Source: Herbaspirillum sp. RV1423
GTDB lineage: Bacteria > Pseudomonadota > Gammaproteobacteria > Burkholderiales > Burkholderiaceae_D
NCBI RefSeq assembly: GCF_000577615.1
Contig: NZ_CBXX010000017.1
Location: 1-64,000, forward strand
Reading direction: 5' to 3'
Length of the DNA: 64,000 nucleotides
Part shown: positions 49,546 through 59,483 of the stretch, piece after piece
How positions within the stretch are numbered: position 1 is the stretch's first letter
Layout: every line of letters starts with the position of its first letter
Position numbers and translations under genes: made by a program
Notes under the pieces: model-generated
The model's database searches: none
The model's input: the letters and a program-made list of their open reading frames with translations, nothing else
Told to the model about the DNA's origin: nothing

Positions 49546-50459
49546 GGGTGGAACTCCTGAATTTTTTCGCTGCCCAGCAGATAGGCGCCGGGGTTGTCTT
49601 CCAGCTTGCGGCTGATAGCGCGTACCGAGGCCAGCGTGGCACGCAATTCGCTGACTGCGGGGCCGAGCTCGGCCACGCCTTGTATGCCGCTGTTGAGGAC
49701 TTGCTTGTTATCGTCCAGCAGACGCTCGATCTGCGCGCTGCTGGCTGCCAGCGAAGCCATCGCTTGCTGTGCATTGTTCAGCGCATTGCTGCCCTGGTTG
49801 GTCAGCAGTTTATTGGCTTGGGTCATGGCACCGTTGGCCTGGCGCGCGGCGCTCGCCACTTCTTGCGACAGATCGCCCAGCGCTTCTCGCTGAGCAGCCA
49901 GCGCATCGGTGATGCGTTCCACATGGGCCAGGGTTTGCGTGAGGTTGTCGGTATTTTCCGGCGACAGGGCGCGTTTGGCGTTGAGCAATACATCATTGAC
50001 ATTGGTCATCAGATCGCCGCCATTGGCCAGCAGCGTATTGAGAGGCGAAGGTGTGGCGATGATCACCGGATCTTCGTCGTTGACGCTGACCAGTTTCGGG
50101 CTTTGCGGAGTACCGTTGGTGAGCTGGATCACCGAAGTGCCGGTGATGCCGGTCAGGTTCAGAATGGCTCCCGTGTCTTGTTTGATAGGGATATTGCCCT
50201 CGACGCGGATGCGCGCCAGCACTTTGCGCGGGTCTTGCGGGTCCAGCGTCAGTTTGACGACATCGCCCACCTTGATTCCGCTGTACTGGACCGCGCTGCC
50301 GCGCGTCAGGCCGCTGACGGCTTCATTGAATACCACGGTGTAATAATTGATGTCGCGGTCGGAATGCGATTTATTGAGCCAGAGACAAAACACGAGAGCG
50401 GCGGCGCTGATGAGCACCGTAAATAAACCGATCAAGACATGATGGGCGCGAGTTTCCAT
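49542..50459 (-). CDS. MCE/MlaD-family lipid transport protein
   Basis: A 305-residue protein with an N-terminal membrane anchor (HHVLIGLFTVLISAAALVFCLWL) and one MCE domain (~40-150: YYTVVFNEAVSGLTRGSAVQYSGIKVGDVVKLTLDPQDPRKVLARI), followed by a long helical segment. MCE rings carry phospholipids between the inner and outer membranes. The single MCE domain plus helix resembles MlaD and mycobacterial Mce subunits more than PqiB. Two bases separate it from the ATPase gene. Confidence 0.9.
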   Translation of the reverse strand: METRAHHVLIGLFTVLISAAALVFCLWLNKSHSDRDINYYTVVFNEAVSGLTRGSAVQYSGIKVGDVVKLTLDPQDPRKVLARIRVEGNIPIKQDTGAILNLTGITGTSVIQLTNGTPQSPKLVSVNDEDPVIIATPSPLNTLLANGGDLMTNVNDVLLNAKRALSPENTDNLTQTLAHVERITDALAAQREALGDLSQEVASAARQANGAMTQANKLLTNQGSNALNNAQQAMASLAASSAQIERLLDDNKQVLNSGIQGVAELGPAVSELRATLASVRAISRKLEDNPGAYLLGSEKIQEFHP

Positions 50460-50461
50460 AA

Positions 50462-51256
50462 TCAGTGTTGCTCCTGCAAAGAGTGTGCCGCATTGCCGGC
50501 AGCGCGTCCGCGCGGCCCCAGAAAGTAATCGCGCACCCACGGATTGTCGGTGGCGGCGACGGTAGCGATATCGGCGGCCACCAGCACGCGTTTGTCGGCC
50601 AGTACGGCAACCCGGTCGCAGATTGCATAAAGGGTGTCGAGATCGTGCGTGACCAGAAATACCGTCAGGCCCAGCGCATCGCGTAAGGTCAGGATCAGGC
50701 GGTCGAAGGCTGCCGCGCCGATGGGGTCCAATCCCGCCGTCGGTTCATCGAGGAACAAGATATCAGGATCCAGCGCCAGCGCCCGGGCCAACGCGGCGCG
50801 CTTGATCATCCCGCCCGACAAGGTCGCCGGCAGCTTGTTGCCGGCATCGGCCGGCAAACCCGCAAGCGCCAGTTTGACCTTGGCCAGATGCTCGGCTTCA
50901 GCACGTTCGAGATTGCCGTATTCGATCAGCGGCAGTGCAATATTTTCTAATACGCTGAGCGAAGAAAACAAGGCGCCGCGCTGGAACAGCACGCCAAAAC
51001 GCCGTTCGAACACGGAGCGACGTTGCGGTGGCAGCGCCGACAAATCCTCGCCGAAGACGCGCACGGTGCCGGCCGCAGGATGTTGCAAGCCGACGATGCT
51101 GCGCAAGAGGACCGACTTCCCCGTGCCGGAACCGCCGACCACGCCGAGAATTTCGCCCCGCCGCACTTGCAGGTTAAGCTTGTCGTGCACGGTCTGACTG
51201 CCGAAGCGATTGGTCAGGCCGGCGACGTCGATGATCACTTCGGGCGTCGCTACCAT
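50462..51256 (-). CDS. MlaF-like ABC transporter ATPase
   Basis: A 264-residue ATPase. Walker A GGSGTGKS, Q-loop VLFQRGALFSSLSVLENIALPL (an MlaF/Ttg2A hallmark), signature LSGGMIKRAALARAL, Walker B DILFLDEPTAGLDP and H-loop LVTHDLDTL. It energises the MCE lipid transporter with the permease upstream. Its ATG (51256) overlaps the permease stop by 7 nt. Confidence 0.92.
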   Translation of the reverse strand: MVATPEVIIDVAGLTNRFGSQTVHDKLNLQVRRGEILGVVGGSGTGKSVLLRSIVGLQHPAAGTVRVFGEDLSALPPQRRSVFERRFGVLFQRGALFSSLSVLENIALPLIEYGNLERAEAEHLAKVKLALAGLPADAGNKLPATLSGGMIKRAALARALALDPDILFLDEPTAGLDPIGAAAFDRLILTLRDALGLTVFLVTHDLDTLYAICDRVAVLADKRVLVAADIATVAATDNPWVRDYFLGPRGRAAGNAAHSLQEQH

Positions 51257-52395
51257 CCCATCTCCATGTAAAACAGAGCGGCCAGTGCATCGATGACAAT
51301 CACCAGGAAAATCGATTGCACCACGCTGGAGGTGGTGTGCGAACCTACGGATTGGGCGCTGCCGCTGACCTTGAAGCCTTCCAGGCAGCCGATCAGCGCG
51401 ATGACGAAGGCAAATATCGGCGCTTTCGCGATCCCCACCAGGAAATGCCGGACACTGACATCTTGCTGCAACAGGGACAGGAACATCGCAGGACTGATTT
51501 GCAGGCTCAGTGCACACACCAGGGCGCCGCCCAGCATGCCGGAGAGCATGGCGATAAAGGTCAGCGCCGGCATGGCCACCAGCAGCGCCAACAGGCGCGG
51601 CAACACGAGCAAGGCCATGGGGTCCAGGCCGAGGGCGCGGATGGCGTCGATTTCTTCATTTGCCTTCATCGAGCCGATTTGCGCGGTGAAGGCGCTGGCT
51701 GTGCGTCCAGCCATCAGGATGGCGGTCAGCAGCACGCCGAATTCGCGCAGGAAGGAAAACGCCACCAGGTCCACGGTATAGATGCTGGCGCCGAAGTCAG
51801 CCAGCACGGTCGCTCCCAGAAACGCCACCACTGCCCCCACCATGAAGGTGAGCAAGGCCACGATAGGCACGGCATTGAGACAGGTCTGTTCGATTTGCGC
51901 GACGACTGCCGTGAGCCGCCAGCGCGAGGGATGCACGAGACTGGTCGCTAACGCTTGCAGGCAGAGCCCGGTGAAGCCGAGCAGCGCAATGGCATTGGCA
52001 TACAAATCTAGCATGGTGCTGCCGATGCCGGCCAGCACATCGCCGGTACAGGAAGTGGCAGCGGGTGTCGGCGTCTCCGGCTGATTCAGCGCCTGCGCTA
52101 CGGTCGCCAGCAGCGAACGCCAGGCCGGCGTCAGTTCGTCGCCATGCTGCGCGACTTGCTGCGCACGCGCAACGCCGATCAGTTCCACCAACAAGGCGGC
52201 GCCTGCCGTATCGAGCGCAGTCAGCCCGGAAAAACTGAGCAGCTCGGCGCCATTGGTCTGCATCGCCGTCATTTGCGTTTGCAGGCGGCGATAGTTGGCC
52301 AGCGTCCAGTCGCCCTGCATGCGCAGCAACGGCGCGCCGGCGGCTTGTTCCAAAGAGACGCTCGCAGCGACGCGTTCAGGCGCGGTCAGCGACAA
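51250..52395 (-). CDS. MlaE-like permease with N-terminal STAS domain
   Basis: A 381-residue protein: STAS-like domain (~15-105, LEQAAGAPLLRMQGDWTLANY) fused to an MlaE permease (~125-381) with the family motifs VPIVALLTFMVGAVVAFLGA, AGRTASAFTAQIGSMKANEEIDAIRALGLDPM and CLEGFKVSG. In E. coli the STAS protein (MlaB) is separate; the fusion is common in other proteobacteria. First gene of the permease-ATPase-MCE-lipoprotein operon. No strong promoter was seen in 52396-52704, which is otherwise empty. Confidence 0.92.
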   Translation of the reverse strand: MSLTAPERVAASVSLEQAAGAPLLRMQGDWTLANYRRLQTQMTAMQTNGAELLSFSGLTALDTAGAALLVELIGVARAQQVAQHGDELTPAWRSLLATVAQALNQPETPTPAATSCTGDVLAGIGSTMLDLYANAIALLGFTGLCLQALATSLVHPSRWRLTAVVAQIEQTCLNAVPIVALLTFMVGAVVAFLGATVLADFGASIYTVDLVAFSFLREFGVLLTAILMAGRTASAFTAQIGSMKANEEIDAIRALGLDPMALLVLPRLLALLVAMPALTFIAMLSGMLGGALVCALSLQISPAMFLSLLQQDVSVRHFLVGIAKAPIFAFVIALIGCLEGFKVSGSAQSVGSHTTSSVVQSIFLVIVIDALAALFYMEMGW

Positions 52396-52704
52396 AGGCG
52401 TCTCCGTAGCGAGAGAGAAGGGGTGTCAGATTTTTGTGCGCCATTGGCATCTGTTCTGCGGTCAAGGGACTGTTCGACAAGGAATGCGATGAAATGATAT
52501 CGGGAAAATTGTCATGCAAATCAAGAAAGTCGGCTCGCTGTTCCCGTTTTCTCGCGTTCCGATTTTACGCCGCGCTTGTCGTGCTGTATATCGGTGCGAC
52601 AGTCGATGTGGGTGGGGTGGTGAGTGCGAATTGGAAGGGGGCGTCAGAGCGTGAGAATATGGCGTCGTGTGTCGCAACCACTTGCGTTGCGCGTAATCTG
52701 GAGG

Positions 52705-52753
52705 CAAAAAAGACCACGAAAAACACCGGATATCAATGTCTTACGTGGTCTTT
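52705..52753 (-). terminator. Terminator of tmRNA
   Basis: On the minus strand AAAGACCACG (52753-52744) pairs with CGTGGTCTTT (52718-52709), followed by TTTTTTG. It lies 26 nt beyond the tmRNA CCA end; the loop is long (25 nt). Confidence 0.8.
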
Positions 52754-52778
52754 GATGGTCTTTCGTACTACGGTGTAT

Positions 52779-53139
52779 TGGTGGAGCCGGCGGGAATCGA
52801 ACCCGCGTCCGCAAGCACTCTACAGACAGTTCTACATACTTAGCGCTGCCATTTGATTTAACCCGAACGACGCGGACGCGCACGCTTCGTTAAGGCGAGT
52901 CACCTTAAGTTTAACTTCAAATCAAGTGACCCGATTCAAAGCGATTCTCTGTAAATGACTCTACTGCTGTTGCCAGCCCACCCCAGAGACGAGATGGTGT
53001 AGAGCTAACCGCGATTAAGCGGCTAGTGCGTACGAGTTATCGTTAGCAGTTATTTAATTTCTGATTGGATTTACGAGGTAGTCAGGCCTCGGTATGCCCT
53101 GCTCTGCTTTGCAACCCACGTCGAAACCAAGTCGGCCCC
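52779..53139 (-). ncRNA. ssrA: tmRNA (transfer-messenger RNA)
   Basis: A 361-nt RNA on the minus strand. The 5' end GGGGCCGACTTGGTTTCGACG and the 3' end GGTTCGATTCCCGCCGGCTC-CACCA form the tRNA-Ala-like domain. The tag reading frame is at 53047-53015 and encodes ANDNSYALAA followed by TAA. tmRNA with SmpB rescues stalled ribosomes and marks products for proteolysis. A TATAAT -10 box lies at 53157-53152 on the same strand. Confidence 0.97.
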
Positions 53140-53211
53140 ATGCAGATCTGCATTATAACTCAGTGTGGAGGCGGACCATCGGTTTATCAAGGGTTGTCAG
53201 GCGTTGCCGCG

Positions 53212-56200
53212 TTATTGTTGCAGGCTCAGGTCGACGCGGCTGGTCTGGCCCTTGTCCTTGATGCCGTCGGCATTGAGTTTGGGGGCGATCAGAAAAATGC
53301 GGTCAGCCGAGATGATACTTTGGTCCTGCAGGTAGTTGCGCACCAGATCGGCGCGGCGCTGGGCCAGGTTGCGCAGGTCGTCCTGGGTAATCTCGGTGTT
53401 GTCGACGATCAACTTTTGCATTTCTTCCGGCGGCAGCGACTTCGCGAAGCCGATCACGTTGCGCGGCTTCTTGAATTTCTCGTCCTTGTAGACCTTTTCC
53501 ATATATTTGGCGCGATCGGCATCGCTGAGTTCGGTGTCCTTGGCTGAGGGCTGGCCTTCTTTCTCGATGATGTCCTTGCGCTTGAGGGCGCGCATCTTGC
53601 GATTGAGGATTTCCTTGCGCAGGCCGGCGTCGTCCACGGCGGGATCGGCGCGCCCCATGACGTCGATCTTGAGGGCTGGACGCTGGTGCAGGGCGTAGCC
53701 GAGGGTGTCGAGTTTCTTTCTGATATCGGGGGTGATTTCGGATGAGCCCGGTTCGAATTCGATATAGCTGAGTTCAGCGTTGCTGTCGCTGCCGAACATG
53801 GAACTGATCAGCGCGAACGGCGAGGTGACGGCCTTGACGATCAGGTTCACGAAGACGCGCATGATGATGCCGCCGATCGAGAATTGCGGATCGGACAGCG
53901 AACCGGAAATCGGCAGGTTGAGGTTGATGTTGCCGTCGCGGTCCTTGAGCAGCGACACCGCCAGCATCACGGGCAGTTTGGTGACGTTGGGGCCGTCGAC
54001 GTGGTCGCCGAAGGTCAGTTGTTCGATGCGCACGTCGTTTTGCGCCACCAGCTTGTCATTCTCTATTTTGTATTGCACGTCCATCGACAGCTTGCCCTTG
54101 GTGATCGGGTAGCCGGCATATTTGGCTGAATAGGGTGTCAGGCGCGGCAGTTGCACGCCGTTGGCGCTGGCCTTGATGTCGAGGAACATTGGCTTGAACA
54201 GCGGATTGAGCGTGCCGGAAATCTGCAACGGCGCGTCATTGTCGATCTTGCCGCGCAGGTCGATGGTGGCGGGTTGCGGCTTGTCGGATGCAATGCTGCC
54301 GATGCTGCCGCTCATGCCGGTCATGTTGGCGGTGTAATTGGGTTTGACGAAGTTGTCGGTGAAGTTGATGTTGCCGCGTTGCAGGATGGTCTGGCCGATG
54401 CGGATCACCGGTGCATTGGGATCCGGCGCGGCAGGCGTGACCGGCGCAGTCGAGGTGGTGGTTTTGGCGACGGTGGTGGACGGTTTGCCGTCGCTCGCTT
54501 CAGGAGCGGTGACGGAACTGTGCGGCTGATCCTTGGAAACGATGATGTCTTGCAGATTGAGCTTGCCCTGATCGGACAGGATGGTGCGGGCGTAGAAATC
54601 GGACAGGGAAATTTTCTCCAGCGTGACCAGCGGTTTTCCGCCGACCCTGGCTTGGATGCCTTGCAGGTTCAATGTCCGCCAGCGCAGGAAGTCGGTCGAG
54701 GTCAGCTTGTCGAGGACGCGGAAATTGTTGAGATTGGCCGAGCCGTTGTATTGCAGCGCTAGCGTCTGTTTGTTGATCGGGGGCGTCACTGCCAGTTTGC
54801 CTTTGATGCCGAGCGTGCCGCTGGTCAGCGTGACGTTCAGGTAATCGGTGAAATAGGTCTGGAACGGTGCGATCGGCAGGTCTTGCGCGTCGAGCGTGAG
54901 GTCGATGGTTTTCAATTGCGGCGCAGCCTGGCCGTTGACGGAGAGTTTGCCGTTCTTGTTGAGCCTCGCCTGTAGCGAGAATTTTGTGGTCTGATCGAGT
55001 TGGCTGGAGATGTTGTCGATTTTCAGGTTGATGCCCTCGGCGCGCAGTTTTTGTGCTGGCGATGTGCCGCTGTCTTCATAGGCGATGGCGCTATCGGTGA
55101 TCGACAGGCTGTGCAGTCTGGCTTGCCAGGGGGCGGGCGTCGCGTTCCCGGTTGACGTTTTTGCAGGAATGGCGGCATGGGCCTCCTTGGCGGGTTCGCC
55201 GCCGGTTGCCGGTTTTCCGGGAGGCACAAGCAGGTCTTGCAGGTTCAGTGCACCCTTGGCGTCGCGCCGCAGGTCGCCATTGAGACCGACGATGCGAAAG
55301 GCATCGGCCTCTGCTTTACGGCCTTGCAGATCGATGCCGGCGTTGTCGAGGGCAATCGTTTTGGCGCCGATGACGCCCGTCGCCGATTTTGTCTTGGGCG
55401 TCACTTTGAGATTGGCGATTTCCACACCCAGTTTGCCCAGTTTGACCTGGCCTGCGGCGATTTGTATGTCGGTCTGGCCGGAGATCTGGCCGCTGAACAA
55501 TCCGTTAAGGGAGCGGTTGAGGTAGTTCTGGTATCCGCTTAGCTGGATGGATTTCAACGTCGCTTTTCCGCTGAGGTCGCCTTTGAGCGGGGTGAGTTCA
55601 CCAGTGAAGCCGATATCTCCCTTGCCGTTTTCGGTGAGGGACAGGGCGACCTTGGCCGGCTTTGCGTCAGGAAGCGTCGAGAGGTCTTCGGCGTCGATAG
55701 TGATTTTGCCGAACTCGACGAGCTGGCGCGGCGAAGCGTTGGCGTCGTCCGTCCATTTCACGCTGCCGTCGCGCACGATTAGTTTGCGAACGGTGATGGT
55801 TGGCGCTGGACCGGAGGGGGCAGGCTGCGAATCGGCTTTCGCCTCGGGTTTGCCGGTTGCCGATGCTGGGGGCTTTTTAGCCGGTGAAGTGGATCTTGCG
55901 TCGGCGCTGTTTTTGCCGATGCGGGTCCAGTTGATTTCACCTTTCGCGTTCATATCGGCCCAGATCTGGGGCTTGTCGATAGCAAGCTGGTCGATGACGC
56001 CGCTGAATTTGAGGAGATCGAGTTTGCCGATCTTGGCCGAAATGGAGCCTGCCTTGAGCAACTGTGCCGCGTTCTTTTCCTGCACCGAAATATCGGCGAG
56101 TGTGAGATCGCCGTCCAGGCCAATTTGCGGCTTGTCTTTGTCACGGCTGAAGGTCAGGTCAAGTTGCGTCGATAACATGGCGCTTTCCAGCTTGACCGGC

Positions 56201-56940
56201 AGCGCTACGGGAGAGAAGGGGAGATAGCTGGCCACGTCCAGTTTATCGATGTCGATCGCCAGCGTGGTGTCGAGCGAACTGGCAAAGGGTTTGCTGCGGC
56301 CTTTGAGCGTAAACGGCGTGCCGTTGACGGTCATCGACAGCACCGGTTGTACGAAGGTATCGACGTTGCGCGGTAGGTTAGAGACGAAGGGGACGCCGAT
56401 GTTCAGCGCACGGATGTCGATGGTCTTGCCTGTGACTTTGTCGTTGAACAGAATGGCGCCGTTTTGCAGTTGCAGGTTGGCCAGCGAGAAGAACGTTTCG
56501 CCTTCGCTCTTGGGCATGGCGAGAATGCGGTCAATGATGTCGGAGAAGTTGTAGCGGCCGATGCCTTCGTTGCTCAGGCGCACCACATGGACTTTGGGTT
56601 CGATCAGTTTGACTTCGTCGAGAATGGCGGCCAGACGCAGCAGCGAGGTGGACGAGGCGTTGACGACCAGTTCCTTGGCGCTGAAGGCGGCGGTTTGCTG
56701 GTCCGGCTCATACAGCGTGACGTCATGTACGCGCAGCGCAAGGATGAAAGGATTGAAACTGAGATCGCCGATGCTGAGCTTGCGGCCGATCCTTTCCTGG
56801 GTCTGGTCGACGGCTATTTTCTTGACTAGCGGAGGCAGCGCGAGCCAACTGATCAACGCAAGCAGGAGCAGGACGCCGATAGTGTATGCGGACCAGCGCA
56901 AGGTGCGTATTTGCCAGGCGGGACGGGGATGATTCGCCAT
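53212..56940 (-). CDS. Giant AsmA-like DUF748 protein with OmpA-like C-terminus
   Basis: A 1242-residue envelope protein. One N-terminal transmembrane helix (~18-38) anchors a very long periplasmic region with DUF748/AsmA-type repeats (KLSIGDLSFNPFILALRVHDVTLYE near 55; similar blocks around 560, 800 and 950). AsmA-like proteins are thought to bridge the envelope and move phospholipids. The last ~190 residues look like an OmpA-type peptidoglycan-binding domain with an insertion (IEFEPGSSEITPDIRKKL, IDVMGRADPAV, LAQRRADLVRNYL). GAGG lies 8 nt before ATG 56940. Confidence 0.85.
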   Translation of the reverse strand: MANHPRPAWQIRTLRWSAYTIGVLLLLALISWLALPPLVKKIAVDQTQERIGRKLSIGDLSFNPFILALRVHDVTLYEPDQQTAAFSAKELVVNASSTSLLRLAAILDEVKLIEPKVHVVRLSNEGIGRYNFSDIIDRILAMPKSEGETFFSLANLQLQNGAILFNDKVTGKTIDIRALNIGVPFVSNLPRNVDTFVQPVLSMTVNGTPFTLKGRSKPFASSLDTTLAIDIDKLDVASYLPFSPVALPVKLESAMLSTQLDLTFSRDKDKPQIGLDGDLTLADISVQEKNAAQLLKAGSISAKIGKLDLLKFSGVIDQLAIDKPQIWADMNAKGEINWTRIGKNSADARSTSPAKKPPASATGKPEAKADSQPAPSGPAPTITVRKLIVRDGSVKWTDDANASPRQLVEFGKITIDAEDLSTLPDAKPAKVALSLTENGKGDIGFTGELTPLKGDLSGKATLKSIQLSGYQNYLNRSLNGLFSGQISGQTDIQIAAGQVKLGKLGVEIANLKVTPKTKSATGVIGAKTIALDNAGIDLQGRKAEADAFRIVGLNGDLRRDAKGALNLQDLLVPPGKPATGGEPAKEAHAAIPAKTSTGNATPAPWQARLHSLSITDSAIAYEDSGTSPAQKLRAEGINLKIDNISSQLDQTTKFSLQARLNKNGKLSVNGQAAPQLKTIDLTLDAQDLPIAPFQTYFTDYLNVTLTSGTLGIKGKLAVTPPINKQTLALQYNGSANLNNFRVLDKLTSTDFLRWRTLNLQGIQARVGGKPLVTLEKISLSDFYARTILSDQGKLNLQDIIVSKDQPHSSVTAPEASDGKPSTTVAKTTTSTAPVTPAAPDPNAPVIRIGQTILQRGNINFTDNFVKPNYTANMTGMSGSIGSIASDKPQPATIDLRGKIDNDAPLQISGTLNPLFKPMFLDIKASANGVQLPRLTPYSAKYAGYPITKGKLSMDVQYKIENDKLVAQNDVRIEQLTFGDHVDGPNVTKLPVMLAVSLLKDRDGNINLNLPISGSLSDPQFSIGGIIMRVFVNLIVKAVTSPFALISSMFGSDSNAELSYIEFEPGSSEITPDIRKKLDTLGYALHQRPALKIDVMGRADPAVDDAGLRKEILNRKMRALKRKDIIEKEGQPSAKDTELSDADRAKYMEKVYKDEKFKKPRNVIGFAKSLPPEEMQKLIVDNTEITQDDLRNLAQRRADLVRNYLQDQSIISADRIFLIAPKLNADGIKDKGQTSRVDLSLQQ

Positions 56941-57019
56941 GATCGTTTCCTCGTGAGGACGGTCGCTGATGCCGTTGGTGGGCAAGCGCCTTCGTTTAAT
57001 TGTGTAATGCCGGTACCGG

Positions 57020-57703
57020 TTACGGATGCCGGCCGTGATGCAATGATGAACTGATCAGATCCAGAAGTTGCAACGGAGCGTGCAGCAAGGCATCGGCCTC
57101 CCAGGACGCCGGCTCCACATGCCCGCAGTAGCCCCAGGCGGCGGCGATGGTCGGCATGCCGGCGGCGCGCCCGGCCTGGATGTCGCGCAGATCGTCGCCG
57201 ACGTACCAGCATTCGTCGGCCGCCAGTTGCAGCCGGCTCGCGGCTTCGAACAACGGCGCCGGATGCGGCTTGGTGTGCGCAGTGGTATCGCCGGAAATTA
57301 CACATCCCGCATGGCCGAGGCCAATTTGCGGCACTAGCGGATCGGTGAAGCGGGATGCCTTGTTGGTCACGATGCCCCAGGCGAGGCCGCGCTCTTGAAG
57401 TCGCTTGAGCAAGTCGGGAATGCCGTCGAACAATCTGCTTTTGACAACCAGTCTGGATGCGTAATTGTTGAGAAAGCTGACCCGCAGCTCTTCATAGCCG
57501 GCGTCATCCGGCTTGACGCCGAAGGCGGCGCCGATCAGGCCGCGCGCGCCGGCGGAGGCCATCGGGCGCAATTGTTCATAGGCGGCCGGCTCCAAGCCGC
57601 GCTCAGTGCGCAACTGATTGACGGCTTCGGCGAGGTCCGGTGCGGTATCGGCAAGGGTGCCGTCGAGATCGAACAGGATGGCGCGCGGTGTTTTCAAAGA
57701 CAT
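57020..57703 (-). CDS. gph: Phosphoglycolate phosphatase
   Basis: A 227-residue HAD hydrolase with motif I FDLDGTLADT (nucleophile Asp), motif II (IVTNKAS) and motif III/IV KPHPAPLF...YVGDDLRDIQAGRAAGM. Gph dephosphorylates 2-phosphoglycolate arising from DNA repair. Its position after ubiG is typical of this group. ATG 57703 lacks a clear ribosome site; a longer frame from TTG 57799 overlapping ubiG is less likely. Confidence 0.9.
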   Translation of the reverse strand: MSLKTPRAILFDLDGTLADTAPDLAEAVNQLRTERGLEPAAYEQLRPMASAGARGLIGAAFGVKPDDAGYEELRVSFLNNYASRLVVKSRLFDGIPDLLKRLQERGLAWGIVTNKASRFTDPLVPQIGLGHAGCVISGDTTAHTKPHPAPLFEAASRLQLAADECWYVGDDLRDIQAGRAAGMPTIAAAWGYCGHVEPASWEADALLHAPLQLLDLISSSLHHGRHP

Positions 57704-57780
57704 TATCGGCACGGTGATGGCGGTTATTTCAGCAGTTATCTCAACAAGCGCAGCCGGCTGGCCCGCTTCGTCGTTCGGAT

Positions 57781-58476
57781 TCACAGCGGCTTGCGACAAG
57801 CCACCATGTAATTGACGCTGGTGTCCTGGTTGATCGAATACAGTTTGGTCAGGGGATTGTAGGACAAGCCCTTGATGCCTTCGAGTTCAAGACCGGCTTC
57901 GCGAATGAAACGCGCCAGTTCTGCCGGCGTAATGAATTTGGCGTAATCGTGGGTGCCCTTGGGTAGCAAGCGCAGCAGGTATTCGGCGCCGATGATGGCG
58001 AACAGGTAGGCTTTGGGATTGCGGTTGAGCGTGGAAAAGAAGACATGACCGCCCGGTTTTGCCAACGTTGCGCAGGCGCGCACAATGGAGGCTGGGTCGG
58101 GAACGTGTTCCAGCATTTCCATGCAGGTCACGGTATCGAATTGCCCCGGTTCACGTACCGCCAGTTCTTCTGCGGCAATTTTTTCGTAACGGACCTGGAC
58201 GCCGGACTCCATGCCGTGCAGGTCGGCGACCTTGAGCGCTTTTTCGGAGAGGTCGATGCCTGTCACCTTGGCGCCTTTGTGCGCCATCGATTCGGCGAGG
58301 ATGCCGCCGCCGCAGCCGACGTCGACGACGTTCTTTCCAGGCAATGCGGCACGCGCATTGATCCACTCCAGGCGGAGCGGATTGATTTCGTGCAAGGGGC
58401 GAAATTCGGAAGTGGGATCCCACCAACGATGGGCGAGGTCGCTAAATTTTTGCAATTCTAGAGGATCGGCATTCAT
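57781..58476 (-). CDS. ubiG: Ubiquinone biosynthesis O-methyltransferase UbiG
   Basis: A 231-residue SAM-dependent methyltransferase performing both O-methylations in ubiquinone synthesis. Start [21 protein letters not shown] and '[16 protein letters not shown]' are UbiG signatures. SAM motif I is [27 protein letters not shown] and [29 protein letters not shown] follow. ATG 58476 matches family length; 58533 is an alternative. gph is 77 bp downstream. Confidence 0.95.
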   Translation of the reverse strand: MNADPLELQKFSDLAHRWWDPTSEFRPLHEINPLRLEWINARAALPGKNVVDVGCGGGILAESMAHKGAKVTGIDLSEKALKVADLHGMESGVQVRYEKIAAEELAVREPGQFDTVTCMEMLEHVPDPASIVRACATLAKPGGHVFFSTLNRNPKAYLFAIIGAEYLLRLLPKGTHDYAKFITPAELARFIREAGLELEGIKGLSYNPLTKLYSINQDTSVNYMVACRKPL

Positions 58477-58532
58477 AGGGTGAATGATAGCCGAAGCTGC
58501 TCGATTGCTGTCCGGCGCAAACCAAATTTCCA

Positions 58533-58559
58533 TAAAAAAACCCCGCCGGAGCGGGGTTT
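58533..58559 (-). terminator. Terminator of ompA
   Basis: AAACCCCGC (58538-58546) pairs with GCGGGGTTT (58551-58559) around CGGA; on the minus strand it is followed by a seven-T run. It starts 18 nt after the ompA stop and lies between ompA and ubiG. Confidence 0.93.
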
Positions 58560-58577
58560 GATTCGATTGAAAATCGA

Positions 58578-59198
58578 TTACTTGTTGCGAGTGCCAACAA
58601 CTTCGATTTCAACGCGGCGGTTCTTGGCACGGCCGGCTGCAGTCTTGTTGTCTGCAACTGGTTGCGATTTGCCCTTGCCTTCAGTGTAGACGCGGTTGGC
58701 TTCGACACCCTTGGAAACCAAATATGCCTTGACCGATTCAGCGCGGCGGACGGACAGTTTTTGGTTGTAAGCAACCGAACCAACGGAGTCAGTGTGACCG
58801 ACAGCGATGATGACTTCCAGGTTCAGGCCCTTCAGGTTAGCAACCAACTCGTCCAGTTTAGCCTTACCAGCAGGCTTCAGGACAGCCTTGTCGAAGTCGA
58901 AGAACGCGTCAGCAGCGTAGGTGACTTTTTCCGATGTCGGCGCTGCAGGAGCTACCGCTGCAGGAGCTGCAGGAGCTGCTGCGGCAGCGGCGACTGGGGC
59001 AGGAGCTTCTTCGCATGCGCCGTTAACGAACGCAGTTTGCCAGCACAGACCGAAGCCGCTGCGAGCGACTGTTTCGTTGCTGCTTTGCAGGTACAGGCTG
59101 TTGGGACGAACCTTAATGTCCTTGATTTCCTGTGCTGTCGCAGACAGAGCGATGGCTGCGGACGCAGCAGCGAAGACGAGTTTTGCTAATTTGTTCAT
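58578..59198 (-). CDS. ompA: OmpA-family outer-membrane protein
   Basis: A 206-residue protein with a signal peptide (to ATA-Q, ~23), a short N-terminal region with a Cys pair ([18 protein letters not shown]), an Ala/Pro-rich hinge and an OmpA peptidoglycan-binding domain (~95-203: [57 protein letters not shown]). There is no eight-stranded barrel, unlike E. coli OmpA; this short form is typical of Oxalobacteraceae and Burkholderiales. Its own terminator implies high expression. Confidence 0.94.
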   Translation of the reverse strand: MNKLAKLVFAAASAAIALSATAQEIKDIKVRPNSLYLQSSNETVARSGFGLCWQTAFVNGACEEAPAPVAAAAAAPAAPAAVAPAAPTSEKVTYAADAFFDFDKAVLKPAGKAKLDELVANLKGLNLEVIIAVGHTDSVGSVAYNQKLSVRRAESVKAYLVSKGVEANRVYTEGKGKSQPVADNKTAAGRAKNRRVEIEVVGTRNK

Positions 59199-59483
59199 GT
59201 TTCTCCTCTCGGGTGAGATATCCGCAGATAAACTGCGCTACAAAATTACGACATCAAAAAAACGAATAATATCATGTGTTCAGGTCGTCACATGCCCCTT
59301 TGCGGGGGACCATGCAAAGAACTTAGTCGCCATTCTGCCACAGGCTGGTGCAATCGGCGAACGTTGCCAAATAGTCCAATCAACGTTTTTGATACTCTGT
59401 TGTTTTTTGGTAACAAGCTGTTTAACTTTGCAAACCGGCGGCCAGACTTGCAGGGAAAACTGATTTTTTGCTAAAAAACCTTA

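Noticed and set aside
52434-52856. 140-codon rightward ORF overlapping tmRNA
   Set aside because: It reads antisense through the tRNA-like end of tmRNA; tmRNA is unambiguous there.
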